Shown here piece by piece: positions 1 to 7,510 of a stretch of DNA of 26,766 bases. Below the pieces are notes generated by a model, which did no database searches, was not told where the DNA came from, and saw nothing but the letters and a program-made list of their open reading frames with translations. Position numbers and translations under genes: made by a program. The stretch covers positions 1 to 26,766 of the forward strand of contig DAOUHR010000158.1 of NCBI GenBank assembly GCA_034428635.1. Direction: 5' to 3'. Numbering within the stretch: the first letter of the stretch is position 1; the number at the start of each line of letters is the position of its first letter. The stretch is from Bin22 sp034428635. GTDB taxonomy: Bacteria; Chloroflexota; Dehalococcoidia; Lucifugimonadales; UBA3495.

Positions 1-137
1 AGAGTAGCCTTGCTCACACCCAATTCCTCGGCGGTACTCGACAGTCCCCTTTCATTAACCATCTCGGGGAGCAACTTTTCCAGTGGGCGCTGGTGTTCCT
101 TTTCTACACGCTGCATCAGTTTAGTCTTCCTGGCCAT
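1..137 (-). CDS. Helix-turn-helix protein, N-terminal part (cut by window edge)
   Basis: Reading leftward from an ATG at 137-135 the frame stays open to the window edge, giving 45 residues that begin MARKTKLMQRVEKEHQRPLE. A strong ribosome binding site (GAGGAGGAG on the minus strand, plus positions 142-150) precedes the start. Residues about 31-45 (GLSSTAEELGVSKATL) have the shape of a helix-turn-helix: a short helix, a glycine turn and a recognition helix. This suggests a small DNA-binding regulator or phage-type HTH protein; the family cannot be named because most of the gene lies outside. It has its own near-consensus promoter at 191-219 and reads away from the dehydratase gene at 791. Confidence 0.7.
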   Translation of the reverse strand, partial: MARKTKLMQRVEKEHQRPLEKLLPEMVNERGLSSTAEELGVSKAT

Positions 138-190
138 TGTACTCCTCCTCTTCAACTGGTGATGTAGTGCTGAGTAGTAAGATGTACTAG

Positions 191-219
191 ATTGTAAGGA
201 GTGTTCCGGCAAAAGTCAA
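191..219 (-). promoter_or_regulatory. Sigma70-type promoter for the leftward HTH gene
   Basis: On the minus strand TTGACT (plus 219-214) is followed by exactly 17 bases and TACAAT (plus 196-191). The predicted transcript starts near 184, leaving a leader of about 47 bases before the ATG at 137. The leader DNA contains repeated ACATC/ACTAC words (about 150-190) that could be an operator for the HTH protein itself; that part is only a guess. Confidence 0.7.
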
Positions 220-365
220 TACTTGCCTAATCAATATTTTATACTTTTCTTAAAAATAAATGGAACGGTAAATCAGCTACGAAAATGACCGCAAATGAGG
301 GTCTGAGCGCGGGAGGAATGCTCAAAAGGCCCTGAAAACGCCTCTCAGAGCAAAGTTTTTTCGGG

Positions 366-794
366 GTGGTTTGGCCAGCTGGCACAGTGGAATTGATCGA
401 GACCGTTACATTCAGCCCTTGCTTCGCTCCTCTTCAACTCAAGAGGAGATCTCCGCGGCCAATCCTGGTGTTACAGGCGGGAAATCTGTTGCTCGGAGGA
501 TTTCGTGGTTACACGTCGTTCGCAGAGCCAATACACCTGAACGGTCAATTAGTGCAACTTCAGCGAGCTGATACTGCGGCCTCGACAGCGCTGGAGGTCA
601 GTTACCTGACGGCAGCATTGGAACGCGCTATCCTCCTCTCCCACTGGAGAAAGTACAAAGACCTTGAATGCAAAGATGCGGACCCGATCAAGGCCGAGAG
701 TGGTTTGACCACCCGTGTCGCCTTTGCTAGGCTTGCGCTGCTCCGTATCTCCCGTCGCCAGAACACCCGCATTAGACCAGCTAGTGAGGAATGA
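366..794 (+). CDS. Doubtful 142-codon open frame
   Basis: A GTG-initiated frame whose TGA overlaps the ATG of the dehydratase gene (ATGATG at 791-796), an arrangement typical of translational coupling. Against it: there is no purine-rich site before the GTG, the predicted protein shows no family motif, membrane segment or signal peptide, its codon use is unremarkable, and a good promoter candidate for the downstream gene lies inside it. It could be a remnant of a decayed gene or chance. I would not assign a function. Confidence 0.12.
   Translation: MVWPAGTVELIETVTFSPCFAPLQLKRRSPRPILVLQAGNLLLGGFRGYTSFAEPIHLNGQLVQLQRADTAASTALEVSYLTAALERAILLSHWRKYKDLECKDADPIKAESGLTTRVAFARLALLRISRRQNTRIRPASEE
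705..733 (+). promoter_or_regulatory. Promoter candidate for the dehydratase gene
   Basis: TTGACC at 705-710, a 17-base spacer, then TAGGCT at 728-733 preceded by TG at 725-726 (extended -10). The -35 is strong, the -10 hexamer matches the consensus at only three positions but is helped by the TG. Predicted start near 740, about 50 bases before the ATG at 791. Confidence 0.45.
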
Positions 795-1771
795 TGATTC
801 AGCCACCAACCCTTAAGGACGTTTACGAAGCGCGCAAAACGATCGCCCCTTACCTGGCCAGAACTCCGCTCCACTACTCGGCCGGGCTGAGTCGACTCTT
901 CGACGCAGAGATTTACCTGAAGCACGAGGAATACCACCCCCTGGGAGCCTTTAAGGGCCGGGGTGGCATCAATTTTCTGGCACACCTGAACGAGGAAGAA
1001 CGCCTGCGGGGAGTCATTACTGCGTCAACTGGCAACCACGGCCAATCCATTGCCAGCGCCTGCCAGATTTTTGGGGCCCGGGCGCTGATTGCCCTCCCAG
1101 CCAAGGACCCCAACCCTCTTAAAGTCGCTGCAATGCAGTCCCAGGGGGCGGAGCTTGTTTTCTATGGAGAGAACTTTGACGAAGCTAAGGACCACGCCGA
1201 ACGGCTTGCCCGGGAGGAAGGTTATCGATACGTTCACCCCACCGACGAGCCCTTGCTGATAGCCGGCGTGGGGACCCAGGCGCTTGAGATAATTGAAGAC
1301 TTGCCCGACGTTGAGGTCATGTATCTGCCCCTGGGGGGAGGAAGCGGGGTATCGGGAGCGTGCGTTGTAGCTAAAGGAATTAATCCCGAAATCAAGGTAA
1401 GAGCCGTCCAGGCTGAAGGTGCGCCTGCGGGTTACTTGTCCTGGCAGCAGGGTCAGTTAGTCCAGGCGCCAATGAATACCTTTGCTGAAGGTATAGCCAC
1501 TATGAACGGATATGAACTGCCCCAGCGGATTATCCGGCACCTGCTTGATGACTTCGTCCTGGTCAACGACGACGAGCTGCGTTATGCCATGGGACTGCTG
1601 GTGGAAAGTGCCCACACCCTGGCGGAGGGGGCCGGAGCGGCGGCTACAGCAGGCGCACTGAAGCAGCGGGAGTCCCTGAAGGGAAAGAAGGTCTCAATCA
1701 CCATTAGCGGCGCCAACACAACGGCGGGCCACCTGGCAACAGCGCTGAAAGTGTACTTGGGTAACCAATAA
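791..1771 (+). CDS. PLP-dependent threonine/serine dehydratase-like enzyme
   Basis: 326 residues of the fold-type II PLP enzyme family that holds threonine dehydratase, serine dehydratase/racemase and hydroxyaspartate dehydratase. These enzymes typically deaminate a hydroxy-amino acid to a 2-oxo acid and ammonia. The Schiff-base lysine is K55 in LGAFKGRGG, the substrate loop is TASTGNHGQS (about 77-86), the phosphate-binding glycine loop is GGGSGVSG (about 182-189), and SGANTTAG near the C-terminus sits where the ring-nitrogen contact lies. There is no C-terminal ACT regulatory domain, so it looks like a catabolic rather than isoleucine-feedback enzyme. LGAFKGRGG differs from the usual SFKxRGA, so the exact substrate is open. 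Start: ATG 791 or ATG 794, both behind GAGG at 786-789. It converges with the AIR-synthase gene. Confidence 0.82.
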   Translation: MMIQPPTLKDVYEARKTIAPYLARTPLHYSAGLSRLFDAEIYLKHEEYHPLGAFKGRGGINFLAHLNEEERLRGVITASTGNHGQSIASACQIFGARALIALPAKDPNPLKVAAMQSQGAELVFYGENFDEAKDHAERLAREEGYRYVHPTDEPLLIAGVGTQALEIIEDLPDVEVMYLPLGGGSGVSGACVVAKGINPEIKVRAVQAEGAPAGYLSWQQGQLVQAPMNTFAEGIATMNGYELPQRIIRHLLDDFVLVNDDELRYAMGLLVESAHTLAEGAGAAATAGALKQRESLKGKKVSITISGANTTAGHLATALKVYLGNQ

Positions 1772-1809
1772 ATGTACTGTTATTTGTATTCGAAAAAACG
1801 GTTCCACTC

Positions 1810-1885
1810 CAATAGTGTCACAATTACACAGAGCACAACAACGTAAATGTACCACTGGGTTACACTTTTGGGTGTTACACTATTG
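1810..1885. repeat. Long inverted repeat between convergent genes
   Basis: Positions 1810-1822 (CAATAGTGTCACA) match the reverse complement of 1873-1885 (TGTTACACTATTG) at 12 of 13 positions, enclosing about 50 bases. The right arm overlaps the stop codon of the leftward AIR-synthase gene (1882-1880). It may be a two-way transcription end or the terminal repeats of a tiny 76-bp element. I see no flanking target duplication and no poly-T run. Confidence 0.5.
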
Positions 1886-1886
1886 C
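1857..1886. repeat. Tandem 15-bp imperfect direct repeat
   Basis: GGGTTACACTTTTGG (1857-1871) is followed directly by GTGTTACACTATTGC (1872-1886), matching at 12 of 15 positions. The second copy covers the end of the leftward gene. The shared core is GTTACAC(T)TTG-like. Function unknown. Confidence 0.5.
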
Positions 1887-2884
1887 GAAATGTAACGGGC
1901 CAGTTCGTCTCTGCTGAATTCCGGCAAAGGGACCTCGCCTTCATACCCGACCATTATTAGCCCCTCCTCGGGCGCGATGATCTGGCCGATTTCGCAGGCA
2001 AAGATTCCCCCTTCTTCCAGGGCCCTTAGTAAGGTGGGGGCCTGCATAGCAGGTAAAGCGATCAGGAGGCAGCCCGAGGCCAGCAGGCCCAGGGGATCAA
2101 TCCCCAGAACTCTGCAAATATCTTCGCACTCAGGCAGTATGGGGATACTGCTTTGCTCAACGGCCAATCCCATACCTGAAGCGTGCGCTATCTCCCTTAA
2201 ACCGGTTACCAACCCGCCTTCTGTTGGATCGTGCAGAGAGTGAATGTCGGCAACGGAACTGGCGATTCGCGCAGCTTTCACCACACTGATCCCGGGCTGG
2301 TGGAGGAATTGACTAGCGACGTCGATCGTACCTGCGGCAACTCCCGCCGCTAATAGTTCTTCCCGTCGCTCACTCGCCAGGATCGCCGCCCCTTCTATGG
2401 CTATTCCACTGGTGATTACGATGCTGTCCCCTTCCTGTGCCCCACCGGTTGTGATCAACTGGTCTTTTGCTACTTCACCCAGCATAGCGCCCAACACGAT
2501 GGGACGGTCGAGCCCATAGGTGACCTCGCTATGCCCCCCTATAAGGGCAACCTCCAGGGCGTTACACGCTTGCAGGATCTGGTCGTAGATGGCTTCGGCT
2601 TGGGCTCCGGTAAAGGACTCCGGAACCAGTAGCGTAGCTAGAAACCACCTTGGTACACCACCAGTACACGCTACATCATTTGCATTTACCTGGACGGCGT
2701 ACCAGCCAATGTCATCCGTTGCAAATGTAATTGGATCAGACTTGGCTACCAAGAGACGGTCACCCAGCTTAACTACCGCGGCGTCCTCACCTATCCTGGG
2801 CCCCACTAACACACTGGGGTCCTGAACTCCCTGCTTGGACAACAGCTTTTGCAACAAGTGAGGGGGAAACTTACCAATATCCAA
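1880..2884 (-). CDS. AIR synthase-related protein (HypE/ThiL/PurM superfamily)
   Basis: 334 residues if started at the TTG at 2884-2882, giving MDIGKFPPHLLQKLL. That start has AGAAAGG on the minus strand about eight bases upstream; the frame stays open to an ATG at 3070, but the extra 62 residues look unlike the family. The ATP-binding superfamily pattern is clear: GEDAAVV (about 32-38), DPITFATDDIG (50-60) and VNANDVACTGGVPRW (66-80), then a C-terminal AIRS-C domain with DPTEGGLVTGLREIA. The closest named relative is HypE, which dehydrates carbamoyl groups for hydrogenase cyanide ligands. However, the protein ends in ARYISQ and lacks the C-terminal cysteine that HypE needs, and no other hyp gene is present. 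It is therefore a HypE-like protein of unknown reaction. It is divergent from the Sua5/YrdC gene. Confidence 0.78.
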   Translation of the reverse strand: MDIGKFPPHLLQKLLSKQGVQDPSVLVGPRIGEDAAVVKLGDRLLVAKSDPITFATDDIGWYAVQVNANDVACTGGVPRWFLATLLVPESFTGAQAEAIYDQILQACNALEVALIGGHSEVTYGLDRPIVLGAMLGEVAKDQLITTGGAQEGDSIVITSGIAIEGAAILASERREELLAAGVAAGTIDVASQFLHQPGISVVKAARIASSVADIHSLHDPTEGGLVTGLREIAHASGMGLAVEQSSIPILPECEDICRVLGIDPLGLLASGCLLIALPAMQAPTLLRALEEGGIFACEIGQIIAPEEGLIMVGYEGEVPLPEFSRDELARYISQ

Positions 2885-3246
2885 AACCCGGCACCTTTCT
2901 ACTTTCTTGCCTAATGACAATGTTTCGGAGAGTTTAACAGAGCAGCCCACAGCGCCACCGGCATGACACAGGAAAAGTCCTGCGCCAGGAAACGTGGGAC
3001 GCATTGGACAAGAAACAGGCCACACGGAGAGGCAAAGACAGGGCGATTCAGGGCCGGAAGGGTGTCCCATACCCTCATAGTCGGCATTTCGGCTCTCAGC
3101 GCGTTTTGATCTGCCGCCAGTGTATATTTTATCAACGAGTCGCAGGAAGAATCGGTTTTCTTGCGAGTGCTGGGATCAACCTCGACCCATCCAGAGCAGA
3201 CGTGCTAAACTCTCATTCAATCTCACACTGGTCTAACACGACGGCA
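2885..3246. other. Divergent intergenic region, no gene recognised
   Basis: This 362-bp stretch separates the leftward AIR-synthase gene and the rightward Sua5 gene and must hold both promoters, but I find no convincing -35/-10 pair on either strand. Small features: a CAGGA-AAAG-TCCTG hairpin near 2970-2983 and an AT-rich TATATTTTAT word at about 3122-3131. Both flanking frames stay open for part of it, with non-conserved residues only. Confidence 0.4.
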
Positions 3247-3951
3247 TTGAAGGCAAAAACCTCTCATACCAATCGCGACGTTATCCTGACGCCTCCGGCC
3301 CCCCACAGTGTTTCCGACCTGAACGGCGCGTTGCGGTGCCTGCGGGAGGGAGGCGTGGTTGCCATTCCCACCGACACTCTATACGGCCTGGCCGCAGATG
3401 TCGGCAATGAGGGCGCGCTGGAACGCATCTTCGATGTTAAGGGGAGGCCAGGCGACATGGCCCTTCCGGTTCTTGTCAGTTCGTGGGAGCAAGTGGGCAT
3501 GGTAGCCGTAGCCGACGGCGACGGTATCGAGCAACTTGGGGCGTCATTCTGGCCTGGCTCCCTGACCCTGGTGCTTCCCAGGCAGCCCCTACTATCTGAC
3601 CTGATAACTAGCGGCCGCGAAACAGTGGCAATCAGAATGCCCGCTCACTGGATACCCCTGAGCCTGGCCTCCCAACTGGGCCGACCCATAACGGGGACCA
3701 GCGCCAACCGCAGCGGACAACAGAACCTGAACAGCCCACAAGCGATCAGGCAGAGCCTCGGCGAATCGTTAGGGAATATCGTTGAAATGGGGCCCCATCC
3801 CGCCGGGCTTCAATCCACTATCGTGGATATGACTGGGAACTGCCCGGTCTTGCTCAGAGAAGGAGCAACCGCCTTTGCCGAAGTGCTCCGTGTGTGGAAT
3901 AAAGTGAATCCGCTAGCCGAGGACAGTGAAAAAGGGGGTGTGCAAGATTAA
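3247..3951 (+). CDS. L-threonylcarbamoyladenylate synthase (Sua5/YrdC/YciO family)
   Basis: The YrdC/Sua5 fold joins threonine, bicarbonate and ATP into threonylcarbamoyl-AMP, the donor for t6A at position 37 of ANN-decoding tRNAs. Counting from a TTG at 3247 (234 residues), the family pattern is GGVVAIPTDTLYGLAADV (35-52), KGRPGD (65-70), an SFWPGSLTLVL stretch and GTSANRSGQ. The length fits the short YrdC form rather than full Sua5 with its extra C-terminal domain. The start is uncertain: the frame is open from 3004 and alternatives include GTG 3202; none has a good ribosome binding site. I chose 3247 because upstream residues do not look conserved. The stop overlaps the next gene's start (3926), so the two are probably co-translated. 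Confidence 0.82.
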   Translation: MKAKTSHTNRDVILTPPAPHSVSDLNGALRCLREGGVVAIPTDTLYGLAADVGNEGALERIFDVKGRPGDMALPVLVSSWEQVGMVAVADGDGIEQLGASFWPGSLTLVLPRQPLLSDLITSGRETVAIRMPAHWIPLSLASQLGRPITGTSANRSGQQNLNSPQAIRQSLGESLGNIVEMGPHPAGLQSTIVDMTGNCPVLLREGATAFAEVLRVWNKVNPLAEDSEKGGVQD

Positions 3952-5002
3952 TCCTCAGGGCAGGCTGGACCTGTATGGACAGGGACTGGAAAGAGAGCTC
4001 AAAGACCTTTTCTCAGCTCGGGAAGGCTTTCTTTACAACCTTCTGCGGTACCAGCTGGGTTGGGCCGACCAGCATGGTCAACCGGAAGCACAGCCACAGG
4101 GGGGGAGCTTCCAGTCCCTGCTTGCCCCAGCCGTGTGCGATGCCTTGAGTGGGAATTTTGAAAGCGCCTTGCCCTTAACGGCCGCAATCGAATTGCTGCA
4201 TAAGTTTTCCCTGGTCCACGGCGACGCGCAGGCCGGCAGGGTCGACGCCGGTTCCCGGCCCAGCATCTGGTGGGTATGGGGACCAGCCCAGGCCATCAAC
4301 GCCGGTGACGGCTTTCACGCCCTGGCCCGGGTGGCCGTAATGAGAATGCTGGAAATCGGCTTTTCTGCTGACGTCGTTCTACAAGCGACGGAAATGCTGG
4401 ACCGTTCCTGTCTGTCTATGTGCGAAGGGCAGTACGCCGATCTGGGATTCCAGGACCGGTTACTGGTTACCATCGGGGAATACGATGATATGATTGCCCA
4501 AAAGGCAGGCGCCCTCACCGGTTGTTCGGCAGCGGGAGGCGCACTGTCTGCCGGCGTAGACGGCCGGGCAGTCGGTCAATTCAGGGATGCCGGCATCAAA
4601 CTCGGCATGGCCTGGCAAATTACGCAGGACCTTGCCGACTTCTGGGGCACACGGGGTGACGGCATTACGGCCAGCAATGTACTTAACAAGAAAAAAAGCC
4701 TGCCGTTGATTTACACAATGGAGCATTGCAGCGTCTCCGCCAGGCGGGAAATCGGGGCAGCCTATTCAAAGCGGGTGCTTGACCCCTCGGACATTGCCAG
4801 GATTGTGGATATCATGGATGAGGTGGGCGCCCGGGACTATTGCCAGGAACGGGCCACGACACTCGCGTCCGAGGCCATGGGCCACGTGGATGCAGAGAAC
4901 ATCCCAAATCAGCGAAAGCAGGGACTGCGGGAATTAGCCGCGATGGCCCTAAGCAATGAGACACTACCGGCAGAAGACGCTACGAGTGACTTAGGAGCAT
5001 AG
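3926..5002 (+). CDS. Polyprenyl synthetase-like protein with degenerate aspartate motifs
   Basis: 358 residues with the all-helical trans-isoprenyl diphosphate synthase fold, seen in the block ELLHKFSLVHGDAQ, then RPSIWWVWGPAQAINAGD (about 110-128) and the later KKKSLPLIY block. In true synthases two DDxxD motifs bind magnesium and diphosphate. Here the first (expected HDDxxD) reads H98-G-D-A-Q-A103, and the second reads Q234-D-L-A-D238. The first and last aspartates of motif one and the first of motif two are gone, and the usual RRG after motif one is AGS. The fold is kept but classical prenyl transfer looks impaired, so it may be an inactive partner subunit or have another activity. Start GTG 3926 overlaps the Sua5 stop by 26 bases; GTG 3938 is an alternative. 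pgk follows after 7 bases. Confidence 0.75.
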   Translation: MKKGVCKINPQGRLDLYGQGLERELKDLFSAREGFLYNLLRYQLGWADQHGQPEAQPQGGSFQSLLAPAVCDALSGNFESALPLTAAIELLHKFSLVHGDAQAGRVDAGSRPSIWWVWGPAQAINAGDGFHALARVAVMRMLEIGFSADVVLQATEMLDRSCLSMCEGQYADLGFQDRLLVTIGEYDDMIAQKAGALTGCSAAGGALSAGVDGRAVGQFRDAGIKLGMAWQITQDLADFWGTRGDGITASNVLNKKKSLPLIYTMEHCSVSARREIGAAYSKRVLDPSDIARIVDIMDEVGARDYCQERATTLASEAMGHVDAENIPNQRKQGLRELAAMALSNETLPAEDATSDLGA

Positions 5003-5009
5003 ACGCGAT

Positions 5010-6206
5010 ATGGCAAAGCGGTCCCTATCCCAATTGGATGTAGCGGGCAAGCGGGTACTGGTCCGGGTTGACTTCAATATACCCATCGAGCAGGGCATTG
5101 AAGTAATCGCCTCCTACGACCAGCGATTGCGGGCCACGCTCCCCACTATACGCTACCTCCTTGAGCAAGATTGCCGAATAATCCTTTGTTCCCACCTGGG
5201 ACGCCCCGGCGGAAAGGTGGCGGAAGAATTGAGGCTGGCGCCCGTGGGAGATCGTCTTTCCCAACTCCTGGGGCATCCGGTCAAGAGCCTGAACGACTGT
5301 ATCGGGCCTGCTATTGAAGAAGAGATCAACTCCTTGGCGCCCGGCCAGGTGGTACTCTTGGAGAACCTCAGGTTCTATCCGGGCGAGGAGAAGAACGACC
5401 CCGACTTCACTGCCAGTCTCGGCAGGCTGGCCGATTGTTTCGTGATGGATGCCTTCGCGGTGACGCACCGCGCTCACGCCTCCACCGTCGGCATAACAAC
5501 TGTGCTGCCCTCAGCTATGGGCCTCCTGGTCCAGCGGGAAGTTGAGCAAATGAGCAAGGCGCTGGAATCACCCGCCAGCCCTCTGGCCGCGTTGATGGGC
5601 GGCGCCAAGGTAAGTGACAAGATATTGGTTCTGGAAAACCTGCTGGACAAGCTGGACCACTTGTTTGTTGGTGGGGGCATGGCCGTAACTTTCCTTAACG
5701 CCCTGGGGAAAGAAACAGGCGCGTCGTCAATCGAGTCCGACCGCCTGGATTTCGCCAGGGATGTGATGGAGCGGGCAGCCCAGAAAAACATTTCCGTTCA
5801 CTTGCCCCACGATGTCGTCGTCGCCAGCAGCTTTGAAGCCGATCCCGGCGAAACCCGCACGGTAACGCCTGAAAGGGTGCCTGATGGCTGGTACATTATG
5901 GACGTGGGTGATAACACGGCCGACCAATATGCCCGGGATCTGAAGGAATGCCGCACCATCATCTGGAACGGGCCGATGGGGGTGTTCGAAATGCCCCGTT
6001 TCAGCCAGGGAACGCGTATTGTAGCCCATGCTATTGCAGGGCTCCCCGAAGTAACTACCGTCGTGGGTGGAGGTTCCACCGCCGAGGCCGTGGAGGAACT
6101 GGGGCTGATGGACCAGATGACCCACGTATCCACTGGTGGCGGCGCCTCCCTCGAGTTCCTGGAAGGTCGGGAACTGCCCGGAATCGCTGCCTTGCCAGAT
6201 GCCTGA
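5010..6206 (+). CDS. pgk: Phosphoglycerate kinase
   Basis: 398 residues, the usual PGK length. It interconverts 1,3-bisphosphoglycerate plus ADP and 3-phosphoglycerate plus ATP in the cytoplasm. Family signatures occur in order: VLVRVDFNIP near the N-terminus, CSHLGRPGG, ENLRFYPGEEKNDP, DAFAVTHRAHAS (the usual form is DAFGTAHRAHAS; the histidine and arginine are kept), GGAKVSDKI, FVGGGMAVTFL, WNGPMGVFE for the nucleotide loop, and VVGGGSTAEA with STGGGASLEFLEG at the C-terminus. The ATG has AGGAG at 4994-4998. It lies between the isoprenyl-synthase homologue and apgM, in a same-strand cluster with apgM and tpiA. The glyceraldehyde-3-phosphate dehydrogenase and enolase genes are not in the window. 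Confidence 0.97.
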   Translation: MAKRSLSQLDVAGKRVLVRVDFNIPIEQGIEVIASYDQRLRATLPTIRYLLEQDCRIILCSHLGRPGGKVAEELRLAPVGDRLSQLLGHPVKSLNDCIGPAIEEEINSLAPGQVVLLENLRFYPGEEKNDPDFTASLGRLADCFVMDAFAVTHRAHASTVGITTVLPSAMGLLVQREVEQMSKALESPASPLAALMGGAKVSDKILVLENLLDKLDHLFVGGGMAVTFLNALGKETGASSIESDRLDFARDVMERAAQKNISVHLPHDVVVASSFEADPGETRTVTPERVPDGWYIMDVGDNTADQYARDLKECRTIIWNGPMGVFEMPRFSQGTRIVAHAIAGLPEVTTVVGGGSTAEAVEELGLMDQMTHVSTGGGASLEFLEGRELPGIAALPDA

Positions 6207-6226
6207 TTCCAATTAGACCAATGTCC

Positions 6227-6247
6227 TTTCGGCTCCAATAGCCGAAA
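6227..6247 (+). terminator. Perfect stem-loop between pgk and apgM
   Basis: TTTCGGCT (6227-6234) and AGCCGAAA (6240-6247) form a perfect 8-bp stem with a five-base loop. Only a short AT stretch follows (TTTACAT) rather than a T run, so it is either a weak attenuator or an RNA processing/stability element. It lies 12 bases before the apgM start and could set the relative expression of the two genes. Confidence 0.5.
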
Positions 6248-6259
6248 TTTACATAAAGT

Positions 6260-7474
6260 GTGAGCGAGATGATTGACCAGGAACTGCTACATGATTGCTA
6301 CGTTACCAACTCTTCAAAAATTGTCCTGCTGGTGGTAGATGGCCTGGGAGGTTTGCCCCACCCTGACACTGGTAAGTCGGAACTGGAAACCGCCAACCTG
6401 CCCAACCTGGACTCCATGGCAAGAGAGAGTGCCTGCGGAATGACAACTCCGGTTCTTCCCGGAGTGGCTCCGGGCAGCGGCCCCGGGCACCTGGCACTTT
6501 TTGGATACGACCCCCTTAAGTACATCATCGGTCGGGGCGCCCTGGAAGCCCTGGGGATCGACGTCGAGTTGCGACCCGGCGACGTGGCCGCGCGCGGCAA
6601 CTTCTGCACCGTCGACAGTGAGGGAAACCTGATTGACCGCCGGGCCGGTCGAATACCCACCGAGTTCAGCACACCCCTCTGTCACCGTCTGGACACTATC
6701 GAGATTCCCGGCGTCCAGGTTGACGTGTTCCCGGTCCAGGACTATCGCTTCGTCTTGCGACTTAGGGGCGAAGGGCTTTCTGAAGCTATCACCGAAACAG
6801 ACCCACAGATTACGGGCGTCCCGGCAATGCCGGTTAGAGCCCTGGAACAATCCGCGGAGAAGACGGCGACGCTGGTTAACGAGTTTGTCACGAAGGCGAC
6901 AGGCTTGCTGTCCGAAGAGGAGCGGGGCAACATGGTCCTGCTGCGCGGGTGGGCCCAGTTGCCGTCCCTGCCACCCATGGGAGATGTGTATCGGTTAAAC
7001 CCGGGGGCGATAGCCGCTTACCCCATGTATCGTGGCCTGGCGACCGTAGCCAATATGCGCATCATTCCTACCGGCCACACCTTCAGCGACGAGGTCGACA
7101 CCCTCCAGCAGGAGTTTGACAATCACGACTTTTTCTTTATCCACTACAAGCCGGCGGACGCCGCCGGCGAAGACGGGGATTTTGACGCCAAAGTAAAGAC
7201 GTTGGAAGACCTGGACCTCCTGATCCCCAGAATACGCGAGTTGAACCCCGACGTTTTTATGGTGGCGGGCGACCATTCGACACCGGCCATTATGGCGGCC
7301 CACAGCTGGCACCCTGTCCCCTTTATGCTTCACTCCAATCTTACCCGGGGCGAAGGAGTTCCAGGATTTAGCGAGCGACAATGTAACCTCGGTTCTATAG
7401 GCAGCATCCCTGCCACCAACGTCATGCTGCTGGCCATGTCCCACTCTGGAAAACTAACCAAGTACGGCCCCTGA
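6260..7474 (+). CDS. apgM: 2,3-bisphosphoglycerate-independent phosphoglycerate mutase, archaeal type
   Basis: 404 residues, matching ApgM of the alkaline-phosphatase superfamily, which interconverts 3- and 2-phosphoglycerate without a bisphosphoglycerate cofactor. Visible motifs: the metal site VLLVVDGLGGLP near residue 22, the nucleophile region GSGPGHLALFGYDP, GRGALEALG, IHYKPADAAGEDGD, and the C-terminal metal site VAGDHSTPAIMAAHSWHPVP. These are ApgM features, not those of bacterial GpmI or GpmA. Start: GTG at 6260; ATG 6269 is an equally possible start and neither has a clear Shine-Dalgarno sequence. It sits in line with pgk and tpiA and links triose phosphate handling to enolase. Confidence 0.95.
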   Translation: MSEMIDQELLHDCYVTNSSKIVLLVVDGLGGLPHPDTGKSELETANLPNLDSMARESACGMTTPVLPGVAPGSGPGHLALFGYDPLKYIIGRGALEALGIDVELRPGDVAARGNFCTVDSEGNLIDRRAGRIPTEFSTPLCHRLDTIEIPGVQVDVFPVQDYRFVLRLRGEGLSEAITETDPQITGVPAMPVRALEQSAEKTATLVNEFVTKATGLLSEEERGNMVLLRGWAQLPSLPPMGDVYRLNPGAIAAYPMYRGLATVANMRIIPTGHTFSDEVDTLQQEFDNHDFFFIHYKPADAAGEDGDFDAKVKTLEDLDLLIPRIRELNPDVFMVAGDHSTPAIMAAHSWHPVPFMLHSNLTRGEGVPGFSERQCNLGSIGSIPATNVMLLAMSHSGKLTKYGP

Positions 7475-7510
7475 ACACCTTACCGATTCGAAAAGAGGAG
7501 CACTACAGGA

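Larger units (their letters stand above)
138..790. other. 653-bp region with no recognised gene
   Basis: Apart from the leftward promoter (191-219) and a rightward promoter candidate (705-733), I recognise nothing. Positions 205-265 are AT-rich. Around 318-360 there is weak dyad symmetry (GCTC...GAGC enclosing AGGC...GCCT) followed by six T, which could be a rightward terminator. An open frame at 366-794 (GTG start, 142 codons) ends by overlapping the next start as ATGA. It has no ribosome binding site, no recognisable motif and contains the promoter candidate, so I treat it as doubtful. Confidence 0.5.

Noticed and set aside
366..790. T-box or RNase P RNA before the dehydratase gene
   Set aside because: I looked for the T-box GGGTGG-type sequence in a fitting setting and for RNase P core motifs and found neither.
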